This document shows positions 37,617-48,294 of a stretch of DNA of 49,022 bases, one piece after another. Each line of letters starts with the position of its first letter. Within the stretch, counting starts at the first letter, position 1. The stretch spans positions 1-49,022 of the forward strand of contig CAMDCW010000003.1 in NCBI GenBank assembly GCA_945890745.1. The letters run 5' to 3'. The notes beneath the pieces were generated by a model. It worked only from the letters and a program-made list of their open reading frames with translations, ran no database searches and was not told the DNA's origin. Made by a program: the position numbers and the translations under genes. This DNA is from Phycisphaera mikurensis NBRC 102666. GTDB lineage: Bacteria; Planctomycetota; Phycisphaerae; Phycisphaerales; SM1A02.

Positions 37617-38246
37617 TCAGCGAAACTGACTAATCTTTCGCATGGCTGCCATGGCTGCCGGCGGAGCGCCGCGGCTTGCATCCTCGAGCGAGCCGGGTTC
37701 CTTCCGAGCCTCTTGCAGCAATTTCCCCAACTGCGCGTCCAGCGCAAAGCGCCAGCGTTGGAAGAACGATTCCAGTTCGTGCCTGCTAAATCGGCTCATT
37801 GGGTCGTTCAGACCGCTCTGTGCCACGGCCCAGTCGATGAGTTTGCTGCCGCCATCAAAGCGGTACAGGGCAAACGTGTTCTTGAGGCGCCTTCCCACCG
37901 GAATGAATGGATCGGTGGCGGCATCCGGCAGGGCAATCATCATGTCTTCTGGCTTGCTTTTGGATATTTCACCCAGCCAACCAGCGTCTGCCCGAGCGTG
38001 CATGTCAGCCAACGTGGGGCTTGACGATGCTGCGGTCGCCAGTGAATCGGTCTCCACATGCTCCAATTCTGCCAAGCTTGCCAAGACTGTCTTTTCCCCA
38101 ACATTTGGGAATCGAATCCAGATGCGCCGATCGGGCCTCCCCTCGCGGGTAATGACTTCGATCTTGGCGATGGATCCGACGCCCCATTCTGGGCGCTTGC
38201 AGTGGCGAACTTTCTCGCCGATTTTGAAGGATGTCGTCTGCGGCAT
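37617..38246 (-). CDS. DUF3553 domain-containing protein
   Basis: MPQTTSFKIGEKVRHCKRPEWGVGSIAKIEVITREGRPDRRIWIRFPNVGEKTVL resembles DUF3553/CarD-like; uncharacterised C-terminus. Confidence 0.65.
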   Translation of the reverse strand: MPQTTSFKIGEKVRHCKRPEWGVGSIAKIEVITREGRPDRRIWIRFPNVGEKTVLASLAELEHVETDSLATAASSSPTLADMHARADAGWLGEISKSKPEDMMIALPDAATDPFIPVGRRLKNTFALYRFDGGSKLIDWAVAQSGLNDPMSRFSRHELESFFQRWRFALDAQLGKLLQEARKEPGSLEDASRGAPPAAMAAMRKISQFR

Positions 38247-38394
38247 AGTGTCAGCTGAAGGTAATGGCTGAAGATCCGGCCGATGGATCAACATTGGCGC
38301 CCACACGCAACGATGGGGCGATCCGGATCGCGCATCTATTGCTTCGGGGCACCCGAACCATTCCAAGTTTCAGGAACAGGTTAGAGTGTAGCGC

Positions 38395-39201
38395 ATGAGT
38401 CGCACTGTCAACGTGGTGTTCCTTGGGGACATTAACGGCGCCCCCGGGAAGGCCGCCTTAGAGAAGTTCCTGCCCATCCTGCGTGAGCGCTGGCAGCCGG
38501 ATGTACTCATCGCCAACGCTGAAAATGCCAGAAATGGCTCAGGATTAACGCCCGAACTGTATCGAACCTTCCGGTCATGGGGCATCGACGCCATCACCCT
38601 TGGGGACCATGTGTTCCGGGATCCAAAGATCGTGCCCATGCTGGAGAACCCGGAAGAGCCCATCGCGCGCCCGGCGAACTTGTCGAGCCGTTCCCCCGGT
38701 AAGCGATGGACGCGCATTGCGGCATCGGGCCGCCGCACCCGTGACATCTATGTGTGCACGGTGTTGGGTCGCATCTTCTTTCCGCTTCCCGCCAATGATC
38801 CATTTGCCGCCATTGATGAAGTAATCGCTTCGATCCCGGAGCGCCGCCCCATCCTGATTGTTGAAGCACATATGGAAGCGACCAGTGAGAAGGCTGCGCT
38901 GGCATCGTGGTGCGATGGTCGCGCCGGGCTGGTGGTCGGTACGCACACGCATGTACCAACAGCCGATGCGCGCATCCTCAAGAAGGGGACTGGCTTCATC
39001 ACTGATGTTGGCATGTGTGGCCCCTATGACTCAGTGATCGGGCGCGATATCGATGCCGTCATCCGACACATGACCACTGCCTTGCCGGTCCACTATGAGA
39101 TGGGCCAGCATGACGCACGCGTCTGTGGCGTGTTTGTAGAAATCAGTGAAGACACTGGGTTGGCCAATCGCATCGAACGGATTGAACTCAGCGCTCAGTG
39201 A
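38395..39201 (+). CDS. TIGR00282/YmdB-like metallophosphoesterase
   Basis: VVFLGDINGAPG, ITLGDHVFRDPKIVPML, EAHMEATSEK, GTHTHVPTADARIL, DVGMCGPYDSVIG. Confidence 0.88.
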   Translation: MSRTVNVVFLGDINGAPGKAALEKFLPILRERWQPDVLIANAENARNGSGLTPELYRTFRSWGIDAITLGDHVFRDPKIVPMLENPEEPIARPANLSSRSPGKRWTRIAASGRRTRDIYVCTVLGRIFFPLPANDPFAAIDEVIASIPERRPILIVEAHMEATSEKAALASWCDGRAGLVVGTHTHVPTADARILKKGTGFITDVGMCGPYDSVIGRDIDAVIRHMTTALPVHYEMGQHDARVCGVFVEISEDTGLANRIERIELSAQ

Positions 39202-39204
39202 CTG

Positions 39205-42200
39205 CTACGAGGGCGTAGCGACTGAGCCCCATGCGCCGCCGCCGGGCGTCTCCACTTCAAATGCATCGCCTGGCTCCAGATGGGCTGTGCATATTCCAGG
39301 TAAGTCCACCGTTGATCCGTCGGCGCGCAGAATGCGTTGCAGACCTGGCATTCCATCGCCGCCCCCGGCGGTTCCACTCGGACCGTGTGCGCGCCGTTGT
39401 GCTGCAAAGCACACATCGCATGGCGCGAGCACGCGAATGCGTCGAATCATTCCAGCGCCACCATCATGCGCACCGACTCCGCCACTGCCATGACGAATGG
39501 CCAAGCGTTCCAGTACCACCGGTGAGCGCAGTTCCATGGTTTCAGGATCGGTGAGGCGCGTGTTGGTCATATGCACGTGAACAGCATCGGTCCCAACAGC
39601 GGTGGCAGTGGCGCCAGCACCACCGCCCAGCGTTTCAAAAATGCTGAATTCATGACTGGCAATCACCACGTTGTTCATGGTTCCTTGGCTTGCCGCTGCA
39701 ACTCCAAAGGCTCCCAAGACTGCATCAACTACACGTTGGCTGGTCTCGGTGTTGCCAGCAAACACCGCTGGGCAACGGGTGGGGTCTGCATGGAATTCTG
39801 GGTTGAGCAGTCCGCGCGGAATCACTAGTTCGACTGGCTCTAGAAAACCCTCGTTGAGTGGTGCGCGGTGCTCATCAAGTACTTCATCCATCCCCGCCAG
39901 GACACGCAATGCATAGAGCACGGCGCTGCGCACAACGGCAACCGGTGCGTTGAGATTTCCGGCGTGGACATCTCCGGATCCAGTGAAATCAATGCGCAAT
40001 CCGTCAGGCGCGCGATCAATCCGCACGCAGATTGGCGTGCCATCATCAAGGAGCTCCGTACGCGCAATTCCAGCAGCGGGAACCCGCGCGGCGACAGACC
40101 GTGTGCGGGTGGCACTCCGCGCGAGCAATGCGTCGATAGCTGCAGTCAGCGCGTCGCTGCCGATGACGCGTGCCAGTCCGCTGAACGCAGTGGCGCCGGC
40201 ATCCAGTGCGGCGATAGCGGCGCGCACGTCGTCGCAATTGAGATCTGGATCGCGCGAAGGGTAGGGCGCTGTTGCCAACGCATGGCGAAGTGCAGTTTCA
40301 TCAAGTACGCCACCAAGCGCCACGCGCATGGGAGGAAACACCACGCCTTCTTCAGCAAGCGTGCGCGCGTCTGGTGGCATGGATCCCGGGCGAATTCCAC
40401 CAATTTCTGCATGGTGCGCTCGTGCCGCCACGTAGGCAATGCGGCGTCCCGCGTCATCATGGACAGCGCGCACCACGGTGATATCCGGAAGGTGCGAACC
40501 GCCAAACGCGGGATGGTTGGTGAGAATCACTTCGCCCGGCTCAATGGCGCGCAGCGCAGCAATGGAACGCACGCATGCTCCCAGTGCACCCAAGTGAACC
40601 GGAACGTTCGGGGCGTTCGCGCACAGTCGGCCGTCGGCAGTCAGTATGCCACAGGAAAAATCTAGTCGGTCCTTGATATTGACGCTCCGGGCGCTGCGTG
40701 AAAGGATGGCTGCCATCCATGAGGCGATCGCAGTGCAGCGCGCGGCTACTACATCCACTGGGAGCGCGGTGGTACTTGCCACTGCACTCGACCGACGGAT
40801 GTGTAGAACGCCCGATGCTTCCATCGATGCTTCCCATCCGGGGTCAATGGCGATCGTTGCACCGATCTCTACGATCAGAGCGGGGCCATACACGGTCACG
40901 TTCGGCAGCAATTGTTCCTCAACAGTCACGCCTGCGCCGTCTAGTTTGAGGACGGCGCGGACAGCAGCGTCCATCACGCTGTTCGCTGGGACGACCGCAA
41001 CCACCGCACGCACCTCTTCAACCTCCGGATCCGCACTTCCCGGATCGCGGCCAAACATGGCGCGGAAGCGATCAACAAACCGTGCTCGAATGTCTGCTGC
41101 GGTGAACTCGCCGCCGTCAATGGGTAGTTCCACGTCAATCGTTCCCGCCTGGCCAGGCCAGCGAACGATGGCGGTGGCACGTGTTAAACATGCAGCATTT
41201 CCAGCGTCTTTTAGACCCTTGTGCGCCGTAACAGTCACTTCCTGCAGTGCGGCGCGCAGCGCGCTGCCGTCGCCGAGCGCAGCGCGGAATGGAACCGTGG
41301 CGATCGCTTGACGCGGCGCCGTAAGCGCGCCCTCGCCACTGACAAATCCGGCGTGCGGCAATACCACCACGTGGGCAATGCCAAGTGCTTCGGCGACCGC
41401 GCAGCCGTGTTGGCCACCAGCGCCACCAAAGACCGCAAGTGTGAATGCGCGCGGATCGTGGCCTTGAACTTCCGTCACGGCGCGCACGGCACTGGCCATG
41501 TGCTCATTGGCCAAGGCAAGAAACTCGCGCAGCATGGTGTTTCGCTCGCGCCCACTCGCCAGCGCCTCTCGATCAGCAGCTTGTTCCGCCGCGGCGCGGT
41601 GTAAGGGGAGTGACGCCATGTGTTCTGGCAGGCGATCCAGGAGCAGGTTGATATCAGTCACGGTCAGTGGACCGCCGCGACCGTAACACGCCGGCCCGGG
41701 ATGAGCACCCGCACTCTCTGGACCAACAAAGAGTCCTTCACGCGTGGCTCGGCAGATGGATCCGCCACCTGCTGCAACGCTGTGCACATCAATGGCCGTG
41801 CTGGCAATGGTGATGCCCGATACGGTGGATGTTCCACGCATGGCAATCCCTGATCGATCGACGCGCGCAACATCCGTACTGGTACCGCCCATGTCAAAGG
41901 TGATTGCTTGCTCCACTCCAGCAAATTCCAGCGCCGTGCGTGCCGCAGCACACCCCATCGCTGGTCCACTCAGCAGGCTGTCTTTCGGGCGATAATTCGT
42001 AATATCCGACACGCCGCCTGCACTGCTTGCGGCGTACATATGTGCTTTCGGAAGCGCCGCTGCGATCCGTGCAAACAACCCGTGCACCGCGCTACTGAGT
42101 GCAGCATCCACCGCGGCGGTGTGTGCGCGTGCTAACAGGATGGGAATGCTGGCAACCCCAGAGCTCGTCGCAACGCGTTCGAATCCTTCTTCATGCAAGA

Positions 42201-43008
42201 TGGTGGCTACGTGCAGTTCATCGTGGGATGCGCGTGGCGCATGCAGCAACGCCACCGCAGCATGGCGAAATCCAGCAGCGCGTGCGCGACGAGCCTCGCT
42301 TCGGACATGCCTTTCATCAAGCGCGATAGTGACATTTCCGTCCGCACCTCGACGACCGCGAACACTGAACACACCGCGCACAACGGTTGGTGGCAAACGT
42401 GGGACCAAGTCAAACAATCCCAGGCGCTGCTGTGTGCCGATGGCAAACAATCCATCCAATCCTTCGTTGACGAATGCGGCGACCGGATCGGTATTACCCT
42501 CCAGAAGCGCGTTGGTTCCGCGTGTAGTGCCCACGCGCAATTCAAGTGCACCGAGCGGCATGCCGGGCGGTGTTCCGGACATCAGTCGTGCCGCAAGTAC
42601 GGGCGCTTCTTCGCCGGATTTCAAGTCAAAGCATGGCGGATCAGTTTCCGCAGGCGAATCAACTCGTCCCAGCGAATTCTGTCCGGCAGGCGCACCAGCC
42701 CATGGAATGGTGGCGACGCAACAGTTGTTCGCGCCGTACGCGTCCAGAACTACCCGTTCCGAACCATCCGCAGCCACCGCGGTCATTCCGACCAGTGCTG
42801 GTGCGGACCACGGGGGCAGTGCGGTTAAGGCGTACTGGGGGTGCGCCGTCCCGGTCGACGTTGAATCTCCAACGCGTGTTGCCAGCGTTCGGACCCGTCC
42901 ATCCGTCAAGATCTTGATTCTGCGCCGCGTTCCATCCGGGGCAATGCCAACACAGTCAGCGAAGGTGCCGCCAATATCGACACCGATACGCCAACCGTCT
43001 CCATTCAT
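39205..43008 (-). CDS. Fused hydantoinase A/B, 5-oxoprolinase-type
   Basis: N-terminal [17 protein letters not shown]...[14 protein letters not shown]...[14 protein letters not shown] (HyuA); C-terminal [34 protein letters not shown]...[14 protein letters not shown]...[16 protein letters not shown] (HyuB). Confidence 0.92.
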   Translation of the reverse strand: MNGDGWRIGVDIGGTFADCVGIAPDGTRRRIKILTDGRVRTLATRVGDSTSTGTAHPQYALTALPPWSAPALVGMTAVAADGSERVVLDAYGANNCCVATIPWAGAPAGQNSLGRVDSPAETDPPCFDLKSGEEAPVLAARLMSGTPPGMPLGALELRVGTTRGTNALLEGNTDPVAAFVNEGLDGLFAIGTQQRLGLFDLVPRLPPTVVRGVFSVRGRRGADGNVTIALDERHVRSEARRARAAGFRHAAVALLHAPRASHDELHVATILHEEGFERVATSSGVASIPILLARAHTAAVDAALSSAVHGLFARIAAALPKAHMYAASSAGGVSDITNYRPKDSLLSGPAMGCAAARTALEFAGVEQAITFDMGGTSTDVARVDRSGIAMRGTSTVSGITIASTAIDVHSVAAGGGSICRATREGLFVGPESAGAHPGPACYGRGGPLTVTDINLLLDRLPEHMASLPLHRAAAEQAADREALASGRERNTMLREFLALANEHMASAVRAVTEVQGHDPRAFTLAVFGGAGGQHGCAVAEALGIAHVVVLPHAGFVSGEGALTAPRQAIATVPFRAALGDGSALRAALQEVTVTAHKGLKDAGNAACLTRATAIVRWPGQAGTIDVELPIDGGEFTAADIRARFVDRFRAMFGRDPGSADPEVEEVRAVVAVVPANSVMDAAVRAVLKLDGAGVTVEEQLLPNVTVYGPALIVEIGATIAIDPGWEASMEASGVLHIRRSSAVASTTALPVDVVAARCTAIASWMAAILSRSARSVNIKDRLDFSCGILTADGRLCANAPNVPVHLGALGACVRSIAALRAIEPGEVILTNHPAFGGSHLPDITVVRAVHDDAGRRIAYVAARAHHAEIGGIRPGSMPPDARTLAEEGVVFPPMRVALGGVLDETALRHALATAPYPSRDPDLNCDDVRAAIAALDAGATAFSGLARVIGSDALTAAIDALLARSATRTRSVAARVPAAGIARTELLDDGTPICVRIDRAPDGLRIDFTGSGDVHAGNLNAPVAVVRSAVLYALRVLAGMDEVLDEHRAPLNEGFLEPVELVIPRGLLNPEFHADPTRCPAVFAGNTETSQRVVDAVLGAFGVAAASQGTMNNVVIASHEFSIFETLGGGAGATATAVGTDAVHVHMTNTRLTDPETMELRSPVVLERLAIRHGSGGVGAHDGGAGMIRRIRVLAPCDVCFAAQRRAHGPSGTAGGGDGMPGLQRILRADGSTVDLPGICTAHLEPGDAFEVETPGGGAWGSVATPS

Positions 43009-43412
43009 ACCACGCTCAAGAGTTTCGTCAGTCGGTCGACATCTGCATCATCTACCCAAATGAGAATTCCCATTTGTCCCCCAGATTCAAATGCATTGAC
43101 AAACTGGATGTTGATGCCTTCCTGAGAGATGGCATCAAGGGTGCCCACTAAGTCGCCACCGCGGTACTCGCCAGTGATGTGGAAGCATGATTCTTCCCAC
43201 GTGCCCAATCCGATCTTGGCGGCAAACTCCCGGAATTGCTCGGCATCAGCCGGGATGATGTGGAACCCATCGGCTGAGCGACCTTCGGTGGGGCCGTAGT
43301 AGGAAAGTATCTCCACCTTGGCAGCCCGCAATTGGGCAGTCAAGCGAGCGAGCTCTCCCGCGCGATGCGGGAGCCGGACGACGAATTCGGTAAGTTGCTG
43401 CCAGTGGGACAT
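43005..43412 (-). CDS. ACT-domain protein
   Basis: LTEFVVRLPHRAGELARLTAQLRAAKVEILSYYG and GDLVGTLDAISQEGINIQFVNAFESGGQMGILIWVDD look like paired ACT modules; ATGA overlap with the downstream oxoprolinase gene. Confidence 0.72.
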   Translation of the reverse strand: MSHWQQLTEFVVRLPHRAGELARLTAQLRAAKVEILSYYGPTEGRSADGFHIIPADAEQFREFAAKIGLGTWEESCFHITGEYRGGDLVGTLDAISQEGINIQFVNAFESGGQMGILIWVDDADVDRLTKLLSVV

Positions 43413-43471
43413 GTGTGCGAGGATGATATCGACCCACTGCTGAACCGGGTCTGAACCGTATCCTTGCCGGG

Positions 43472-44728
43472 ATGCGCCGACTGCGTGATGCCGCATACAT
43501 GTTCGCCATGACCGTGACCGCGCCCATTTGGGCGTGGCGGATGCACCGCGCTGGGAAGCTTCGTACTGATTGGGGTGCGCGCTTCGGCCATGGCGCGGCC
43601 TTGACCCCGCCTGAACGCCGGCGCATCCTGATTCATGCGGTATCGGTTGGGGAGGTCAACGCCATTCGGCAGCTGGTGGATCGGCTGTCCAACGATCACA
43701 CCAAGCCAGACATCGTCATCGCCGCCACCACCGACACCGGGTTTGCGCGTGCGCAGGCACTCTTTGGTCATCACACCGTGGTTCGATATCCCTTCGACGC
43801 AAGTTGGATGGTGGAGCGCTTCCTTGATCGCGTGCGCCCTGACGTGGTAGCGCTGTGCGAATTGGAAGTGTGGCCGAATTTCGTTGCAGCATGCGCAGCT
43901 CGCCACGTTCCGGTGGTGGTAGTAAACGGGCGACTGTCGGCGCGGAGTTACAGCCGTTACCTCCAGGCTCGCTGGGTGGTGGCGTCATCGTTTCGATCGC
44001 TGCACGCCGTGTTTGCTCAGAACCAAGAGTACGCAGCACGGTTCGTTGGACTGGGCTTGCATGAGAACAGTGCGTTTGTCACCGGCACCATGAAGTGGGA
44101 TACCGCCCAAGTGGCGGACGAAGTTCCTGGCGCTGCCGACTTTGCAGAGGCGATGGGAATCGATCGCTCCAAGCCGCTGGTTGTTGCTGGATCGACAGCG
44201 CCTGAGGAACATCGACTGCTCCGCGAGGCAATTCCAAAGGGCGTGCAATTGCTGTGCGCCCCACGAAAGCCCGAGTGGTTTGACGCTGCCGCCGCTGAAC
44301 TGAAGGGTTGTTCGCGCCGATCGGCACGAACGCCTGGAAGCACCACTGGTCTCTTTCTACTGGACACGATCGGCGAACTCCGCAAGGCGTATTCATTGGC
44401 TGATGTGGTGGTCATTGGTCGCACGTTCGGCACGCTGTATGGATCCGATCCCATGGAACCAGCGGCGCTCGGCAAGGCCATCATTGCTGGTCCACGCATG
44501 CATGACTTCAAGGATTCCGCAGAGGCATTGCAGTTGGCTAATGGCATGGTCCGCATCGATCAATCACAGTTGTTCTCCACCATTCGTCGCCTTGTAGACG
44601 ATCCGAACGAACGTGCGCGGCTCGGCCTCGCTGCCCGTGAAGTGGTGATCGCTCATCAGGGAGCAACCGAACGAACTGCCGAGGCGCTTCTTTCCATTCT
44701 CAGCACTGCAGGCAGTCATCATGCGTGA
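43472..44728 (+). CDS. waaA: 3-deoxy-D-manno-octulosonic acid transferase
   Basis: ILIHAVSVGEVNAIRQLVDRL, VALCELEVWPNFV, VVVNGRLSARSYSRY, VVAGSTAPEEHRLL, VIGRTF...MEPAALGKAIIAGPRMHDF. Confidence 0.93.
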   Translation: MRRLRDAAYMFAMTVTAPIWAWRMHRAGKLRTDWGARFGHGAALTPPERRRILIHAVSVGEVNAIRQLVDRLSNDHTKPDIVIAATTDTGFARAQALFGHHTVVRYPFDASWMVERFLDRVRPDVVALCELEVWPNFVAACAARHVPVVVVNGRLSARSYSRYLQARWVVASSFRSLHAVFAQNQEYAARFVGLGLHENSAFVTGTMKWDTAQVADEVPGAADFAEAMGIDRSKPLVVAGSTAPEEHRLLREAIPKGVQLLCAPRKPEWFDAAAAELKGCSRRSARTPGSTTGLFLLDTIGELRKAYSLADVVVIGRTFGTLYGSDPMEPAALGKAIIAGPRMHDFKDSAEALQLANGMVRIDQSQLFSTIRRLVDDPNERARLGLAAREVVIAHQGATERTAEALLSILSTAGSHHA

Positions 44729-45638
44729 GTCAGAGCTCATCGCCGAGATTTGTAAGCACAATGCAGAACTTGCGGCGTGCGGCGGAGCTGAGGTGTTGGT
44801 GCCGCCAGGCGATGACATGGCACTGGTGAAACTCGCCGGTCGTCGCGTGTTGGTTGCCGCGGACCAAGTGATTGCTGGTCGACACTTTGCGCTTGGAACC
44901 GCCATGGACTTGGTGGCACGCAAGGCGCTCGCGCGCAACATCAGCGATATTGCCGCAATGGCAGGGGTTCCTGCGTGTGCCGTGGCAACGGTGGCGCTTC
45001 CTGCGTCCATGCCTGACCATGAAGTGCGCGCGCTGTCTGACGGACTGCGCGCTGCCGCCCTCATGTTTCAGTGCCCAGTGGTTGGTGGTGATATCGGCAC
45101 GCACGCGGCAGCGGACGGTGCGTTGGTGGTTTCCGTTTCGGTACTTGCAGAACCCGGTCCAACCGGTCGCGTGGTGACCCGCTCAGGCGCACGTGTGGGC
45201 GACCTCCTCTGCGTAACCGGAACGCTTGGTGACGGCTGGCACGCGAACGGGTCGGGACGGCACCTCTCCTTTACGCCGCGCGTGGCTGAGGCGCTGGCGT
45301 TGGTTGAGGCGCTGGGTGATCGCCTGCATGCCATGATCGATATTTCTGACGGTCTCGCCCGTGATGCCGGACACCTGGCCACCGCTTCTGATGTGGCGGT
45401 TCGTATCGATGCCGCGCAATTGCCGTGTGCAGATGGAGCAGGGTGGCAAGCCGCTGTCAGTACCGGGGAAGATTATGAACTGGCGTTTGCATGCTCGGGC
45501 GAGCCGCCCGCTTCGGTTGCGGGCACGCCGGTGACGGTGGTCGGGCGCTTCCAACAGTCGGGCGGAGCGCGTGTCGCGGTCCGCGTTGGCAGTGAAGAAC
45601 ACGATGTTTCCGCCCTTGGCTGGGAGCATGGACAATGA
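44721..45638 (+). CDS. thiL: Thiamine-monophosphate kinase
   Basis: VPPGDDMALV, AADQVIAGRHF, ALARNISDIAAMAG, VVGGDI, MIDISDGLARDAGHLA, STGEDYELAFA. Confidence 0.92.
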   Translation: MRESELIAEICKHNAELAACGGAEVLVPPGDDMALVKLAGRRVLVAADQVIAGRHFALGTAMDLVARKALARNISDIAAMAGVPACAVATVALPASMPDHEVRALSDGLRAAALMFQCPVVGGDIGTHAAADGALVVSVSVLAEPGPTGRVVTRSGARVGDLLCVTGTLGDGWHANGSGRHLSFTPRVAEALALVEALGDRLHAMIDISDGLARDAGHLATASDVAVRIDAAQLPCADGAGWQAAVSTGEDYELAFACSGEPPASVAGTPVTVVGRFQQSGGARVAVRVGSEEHDVSALGWEHGQ

Positions 45639-45648
45639 GGATCACGTC

Positions 45649-46278
45649 ATGACTATTGAAATTCGCCGTACTTCCAGCCCCGAAGAAACCGAACGCATTG
45701 CGTCAGCGCTCTCGATGCGCGTTGCGCCGGGAACGGTGATCACGCTGGAAGGCGACCTTGGCGCTGGCAAGACATGTTTCGTTCGTGGTCTGGCGCGCGG
45801 GCTCGGAGCTGATGCGCACGCCATTTCCAGTCCAACGTTTGTCATTGAGCACCGACACCCGTGTGACTCCGGTCTGTTGGTGCACATTGATGCGTATCGA
45901 ATCCGTTCCTCGGAAGACCTGGCATCGATCGGCTGGGATGAATTGCTTGCACAAGGTGACGCCATCATTGCCATCGAGTGGCCGTCGCGGATCGCAGCAG
46001 TGTTGCCGGAGGTTCGGATCGACGTGCGCCTGCGCCACGCCGGTGAAGATGTGCGCGAGATTGAAATTGAGTGGGTGCGACCAGGCGTTGCGGCCGTTGA
46101 TTGCCGAACGTGCGGAGCTCCGCTTGGTCAAGGGAGTGACGGCCGGTTCTGCAGCAAGCGTTGCCGATTGGCAGATCTTGAGCGATGGTTCCGCGGCGAC
46201 TACTCAATCAGCCGACCGCTCGAAGAAGATGATTTGTCCGGTGGCATCCCACATCGGCGCCCAGATTCAGATCGCTAA
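45649..46278 (+). CDS. tsaE: TsaE (tRNA t6A ATPase) fused to a C-terminal YacG-type zinc finger
   Basis: TsaE: VITLEGDLGAGKTCFVRGLARGLG, SPTFVIEH, HIDAYRI, IAIEWPSRI; C-terminus DCRTCGAPLGQGSDGRFCSKRCRLADLERWFRGDYSI matches the YacG CxxC...CxxxC pattern. Confidence 0.88.
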   Translation: MTIEIRRTSSPEETERIASALSMRVAPGTVITLEGDLGAGKTCFVRGLARGLGADAHAISSPTFVIEHRHPCDSGLLVHIDAYRIRSSEDLASIGWDELLAQGDAIIAIEWPSRIAAVLPEVRIDVRLRHAGEDVREIEIEWVRPGVAAVDCRTCGAPLGQGSDGRFCSKRCRLADLERWFRGDYSISRPLEEDDLSGGIPHRRPDSDR

Positions 46279-46754
46279 GGGGCGCAGTCAATCAGCAACG
46301 TGCGCTTGCGCGCTTGAACCCCAGCGGCTTGGCAGAGTTCCAACACCAGTGCATCGATCCGTGGATCCGAGGTCACCGTACGGGTTCCGTCCGGATGGCG
46401 AATTTCAATCTGGGTGGCAAGCGCTGACTGGCCGTTATGGTCACTGGGCGCAAACTCATAACGAACCGAATCTCGAGCGTGCAAGCGTTCAACCAAGATG
46501 CCAGCGTCAACCAGCAACTTCAGGGTTCGGTATGCGGTGGCTTTGGAAACGGTGCGAGCGCGGCGATCAAGAACCGCCATCAGCGCTTCGGCATCGAAGG
46601 GATGTTCAAAGCCACTGGCAGCATCCAGGATGTCGGCGCGCTCGGTGGTGTATTTCAGTCCGACGCCACGGAGGTGACGACGGAACTGCGCGCACGGCGG
46701 AGCGACAATGCGACCGGCAGTTGGCGTGGCTGGGGTTGGTTTCCGAGCAGTCAT
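46275..46754 (-). CDS. Fur-family regulator-like protein
   Basis: FRRHLRGVGLKYTTERADILDAASGFEHPFDAEALMAVLDRRARTVSKATAYRTLKLLVDAGILVE matches the Fur winged helix; canonical HHDH and CxxC absent. Confidence 0.82.
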   Translation of the reverse strand: MTARKPTPATPTAGRIVAPPCAQFRRHLRGVGLKYTTERADILDAASGFEHPFDAEALMAVLDRRARTVSKATAYRTLKLLVDAGILVERLHARDSVRYEFAPSDHNGQSALATQIEIRHPDGTRTVTSDPRIDALVLELCQAAGVQARKRTLLIDCAP

Positions 46755-46942
46755 GGTCTGGCCAAACTCCGGGGGAGCCGATTCTCGCTTTGTCGACAAG
46801 GTCCCATAATGGCTGTTACGTTAAATTCCATATCCCAGGAAGCGGCGAGGGGGTCCCCTCCGGGGTTTCTTGGCTGCGGAGGCGATTTGGCCGGTTGCTC
46901 GTCTGTCACCGCCGAACCCGGTCCTGTCCATCCATGCGCCCG

Positions 46943-48214
46943 TCAACGGCGCCCCCGTCCGGTGGATTGCATTGGTGAACTGGTGCCGTCACCCGCCGAC
47001 AGTCCGAACGAGTCGTGCACCAACTGCAGCCCGCGCTCGCCGTGCTGGCGATCCACGATGCAGCTGATCTTGATCTCACTGGTGGTGATGTTGTGAATGG
47101 CGATCCCTGCCTCCCCAAGCGCTCGGAACATCCGGCTGGCCACTCCGGAGTGACTCTTCATGCCGGTCCCGACCGCACTGATCTTGGCCAGGCCCACCTC
47201 AACGTCAATGTCCCCGCGCCCCAACTGCCCGATCAGCGCCTGGCAGATGGACTTCACGTCCGCAATGTCCCCATGCTCCACGGTGAATGCGATGGTCGTG
47301 GTGTCGCCAAACTCCGTCTGCACGATGTCATCCACGCTGATGTTCGCTGTGGAGATCGGTTCAAAGATCTGCGCCTGAATGCCCGGGGTTCGCGGCAACG
47401 CCTTGAGACTGATGCGCCCAAGGTCTTGCTTGAGTGCGCAACCAACAACAACAATGTCTTCCATGATCTGCTCCTCGGGCACAATCAGCGTGCCCAAATC
47501 CGGCTTCTGGCTATGACGAACATGAATCGGGACGCTGAACTTTTCGCCAAACAACACGGCGCGCGGATGCATGACCGCGGCACCCATGGACGCCAGTTCC
47601 AGCATCTCTTCATAACTGATGTGTCGCAACTTGCTGGCGTTGGGTACCAGCCGTGGATCGGCGGTATAGACGCCATCAACATCCGTGAATATCTCGCAGA
47701 TGCCTCCATCCGCCGCAACATCCAGAGCAGCTGCAAGCGCAACCGCGGTGGTGTCGCTGCCGCCACGGCCAAGCGTGGTGATGTCACCGTTGGGTGAAAT
47801 TCCTTGGAATCCACAGACAACCGGCACCGCGCCCGAGTCAAGGATGCGCTGCAGTTGCTTGCGATCAATCTGCGAAATGCGTGCCTTGCGATGCGCGGCG
47901 TCGGTATCAATGCCCGCCTGCGCTCCGGTCAGACTCACCGCATCACAACCGAGCGTGTGCAGCGCCATAGCCATGAGCGCCACGGAGATCTGTTCGCCAG
48001 TGGCCATCAACATGTCCATCTCACGCGGACTGGGCGCGCCAGAGATTTGCTCAGCAAGGCCGATCAGCTGGTCCGTGGTGTGGCCCATGGCACTGACCAC
48101 CACCACGACGCGGTTGCCGGCGTTGCGTGCTTCAACAATGCGTGCAGCACAACGCATGATCCGTTGCGGATCGGCAACGCTGGTTCCGCCAAATTTTTGG
48201 ACGATCGTTGTCAT
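46943..48214 (-). CDS. lysC: Aspartate kinase
   Basis: IVQKFGGTSVADPQRI, GRGGSDTTAVALAAAL, CEIFTDVDGVYTADPRLV, two C-terminal ACT segments (VGTGMKSHSGVASRMFRALGEAGIAIHNITTSEIKISCIV). Confidence 0.95.
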   Translation of the reverse strand: MTTIVQKFGGTSVADPQRIMRCAARIVEARNAGNRVVVVVSAMGHTTDQLIGLAEQISGAPSPREMDMLMATGEQISVALMAMALHTLGCDAVSLTGAQAGIDTDAAHRKARISQIDRKQLQRILDSGAVPVVCGFQGISPNGDITTLGRGGSDTTAVALAAALDVAADGGICEIFTDVDGVYTADPRLVPNASKLRHISYEEMLELASMGAAVMHPRAVLFGEKFSVPIHVRHSQKPDLGTLIVPEEQIMEDIVVVGCALKQDLGRISLKALPRTPGIQAQIFEPISTANISVDDIVQTEFGDTTTIAFTVEHGDIADVKSICQALIGQLGRGDIDVEVGLAKISAVGTGMKSHSGVASRMFRALGEAGIAIHNITTSEIKISCIVDRQHGERGLQLVHDSFGLSAGDGTSSPMQSTGRGRR

Positions 48215-48294
48215 CCTGCCTGCACTCATTCCTTGGAAGCCCGCTGCTCAATGCTGCGGGCCGTTGGTCACACTGGTCGATCCATCGACTCGCA

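Noticed and set aside
42119-43063. 314-aa + strand ORF
   Set aside because: Antisense to the HyuA domain of the oxoprolinase fusion.
46840-46875. GAGGGG-GT-CCCCTC and CCCC-TCC-GGGG short inverted repeats between the fur-like gene and lysC
   Set aside because: Short GC stems with no clear T-tract in a GC-rich region; not distinguishable from chance.
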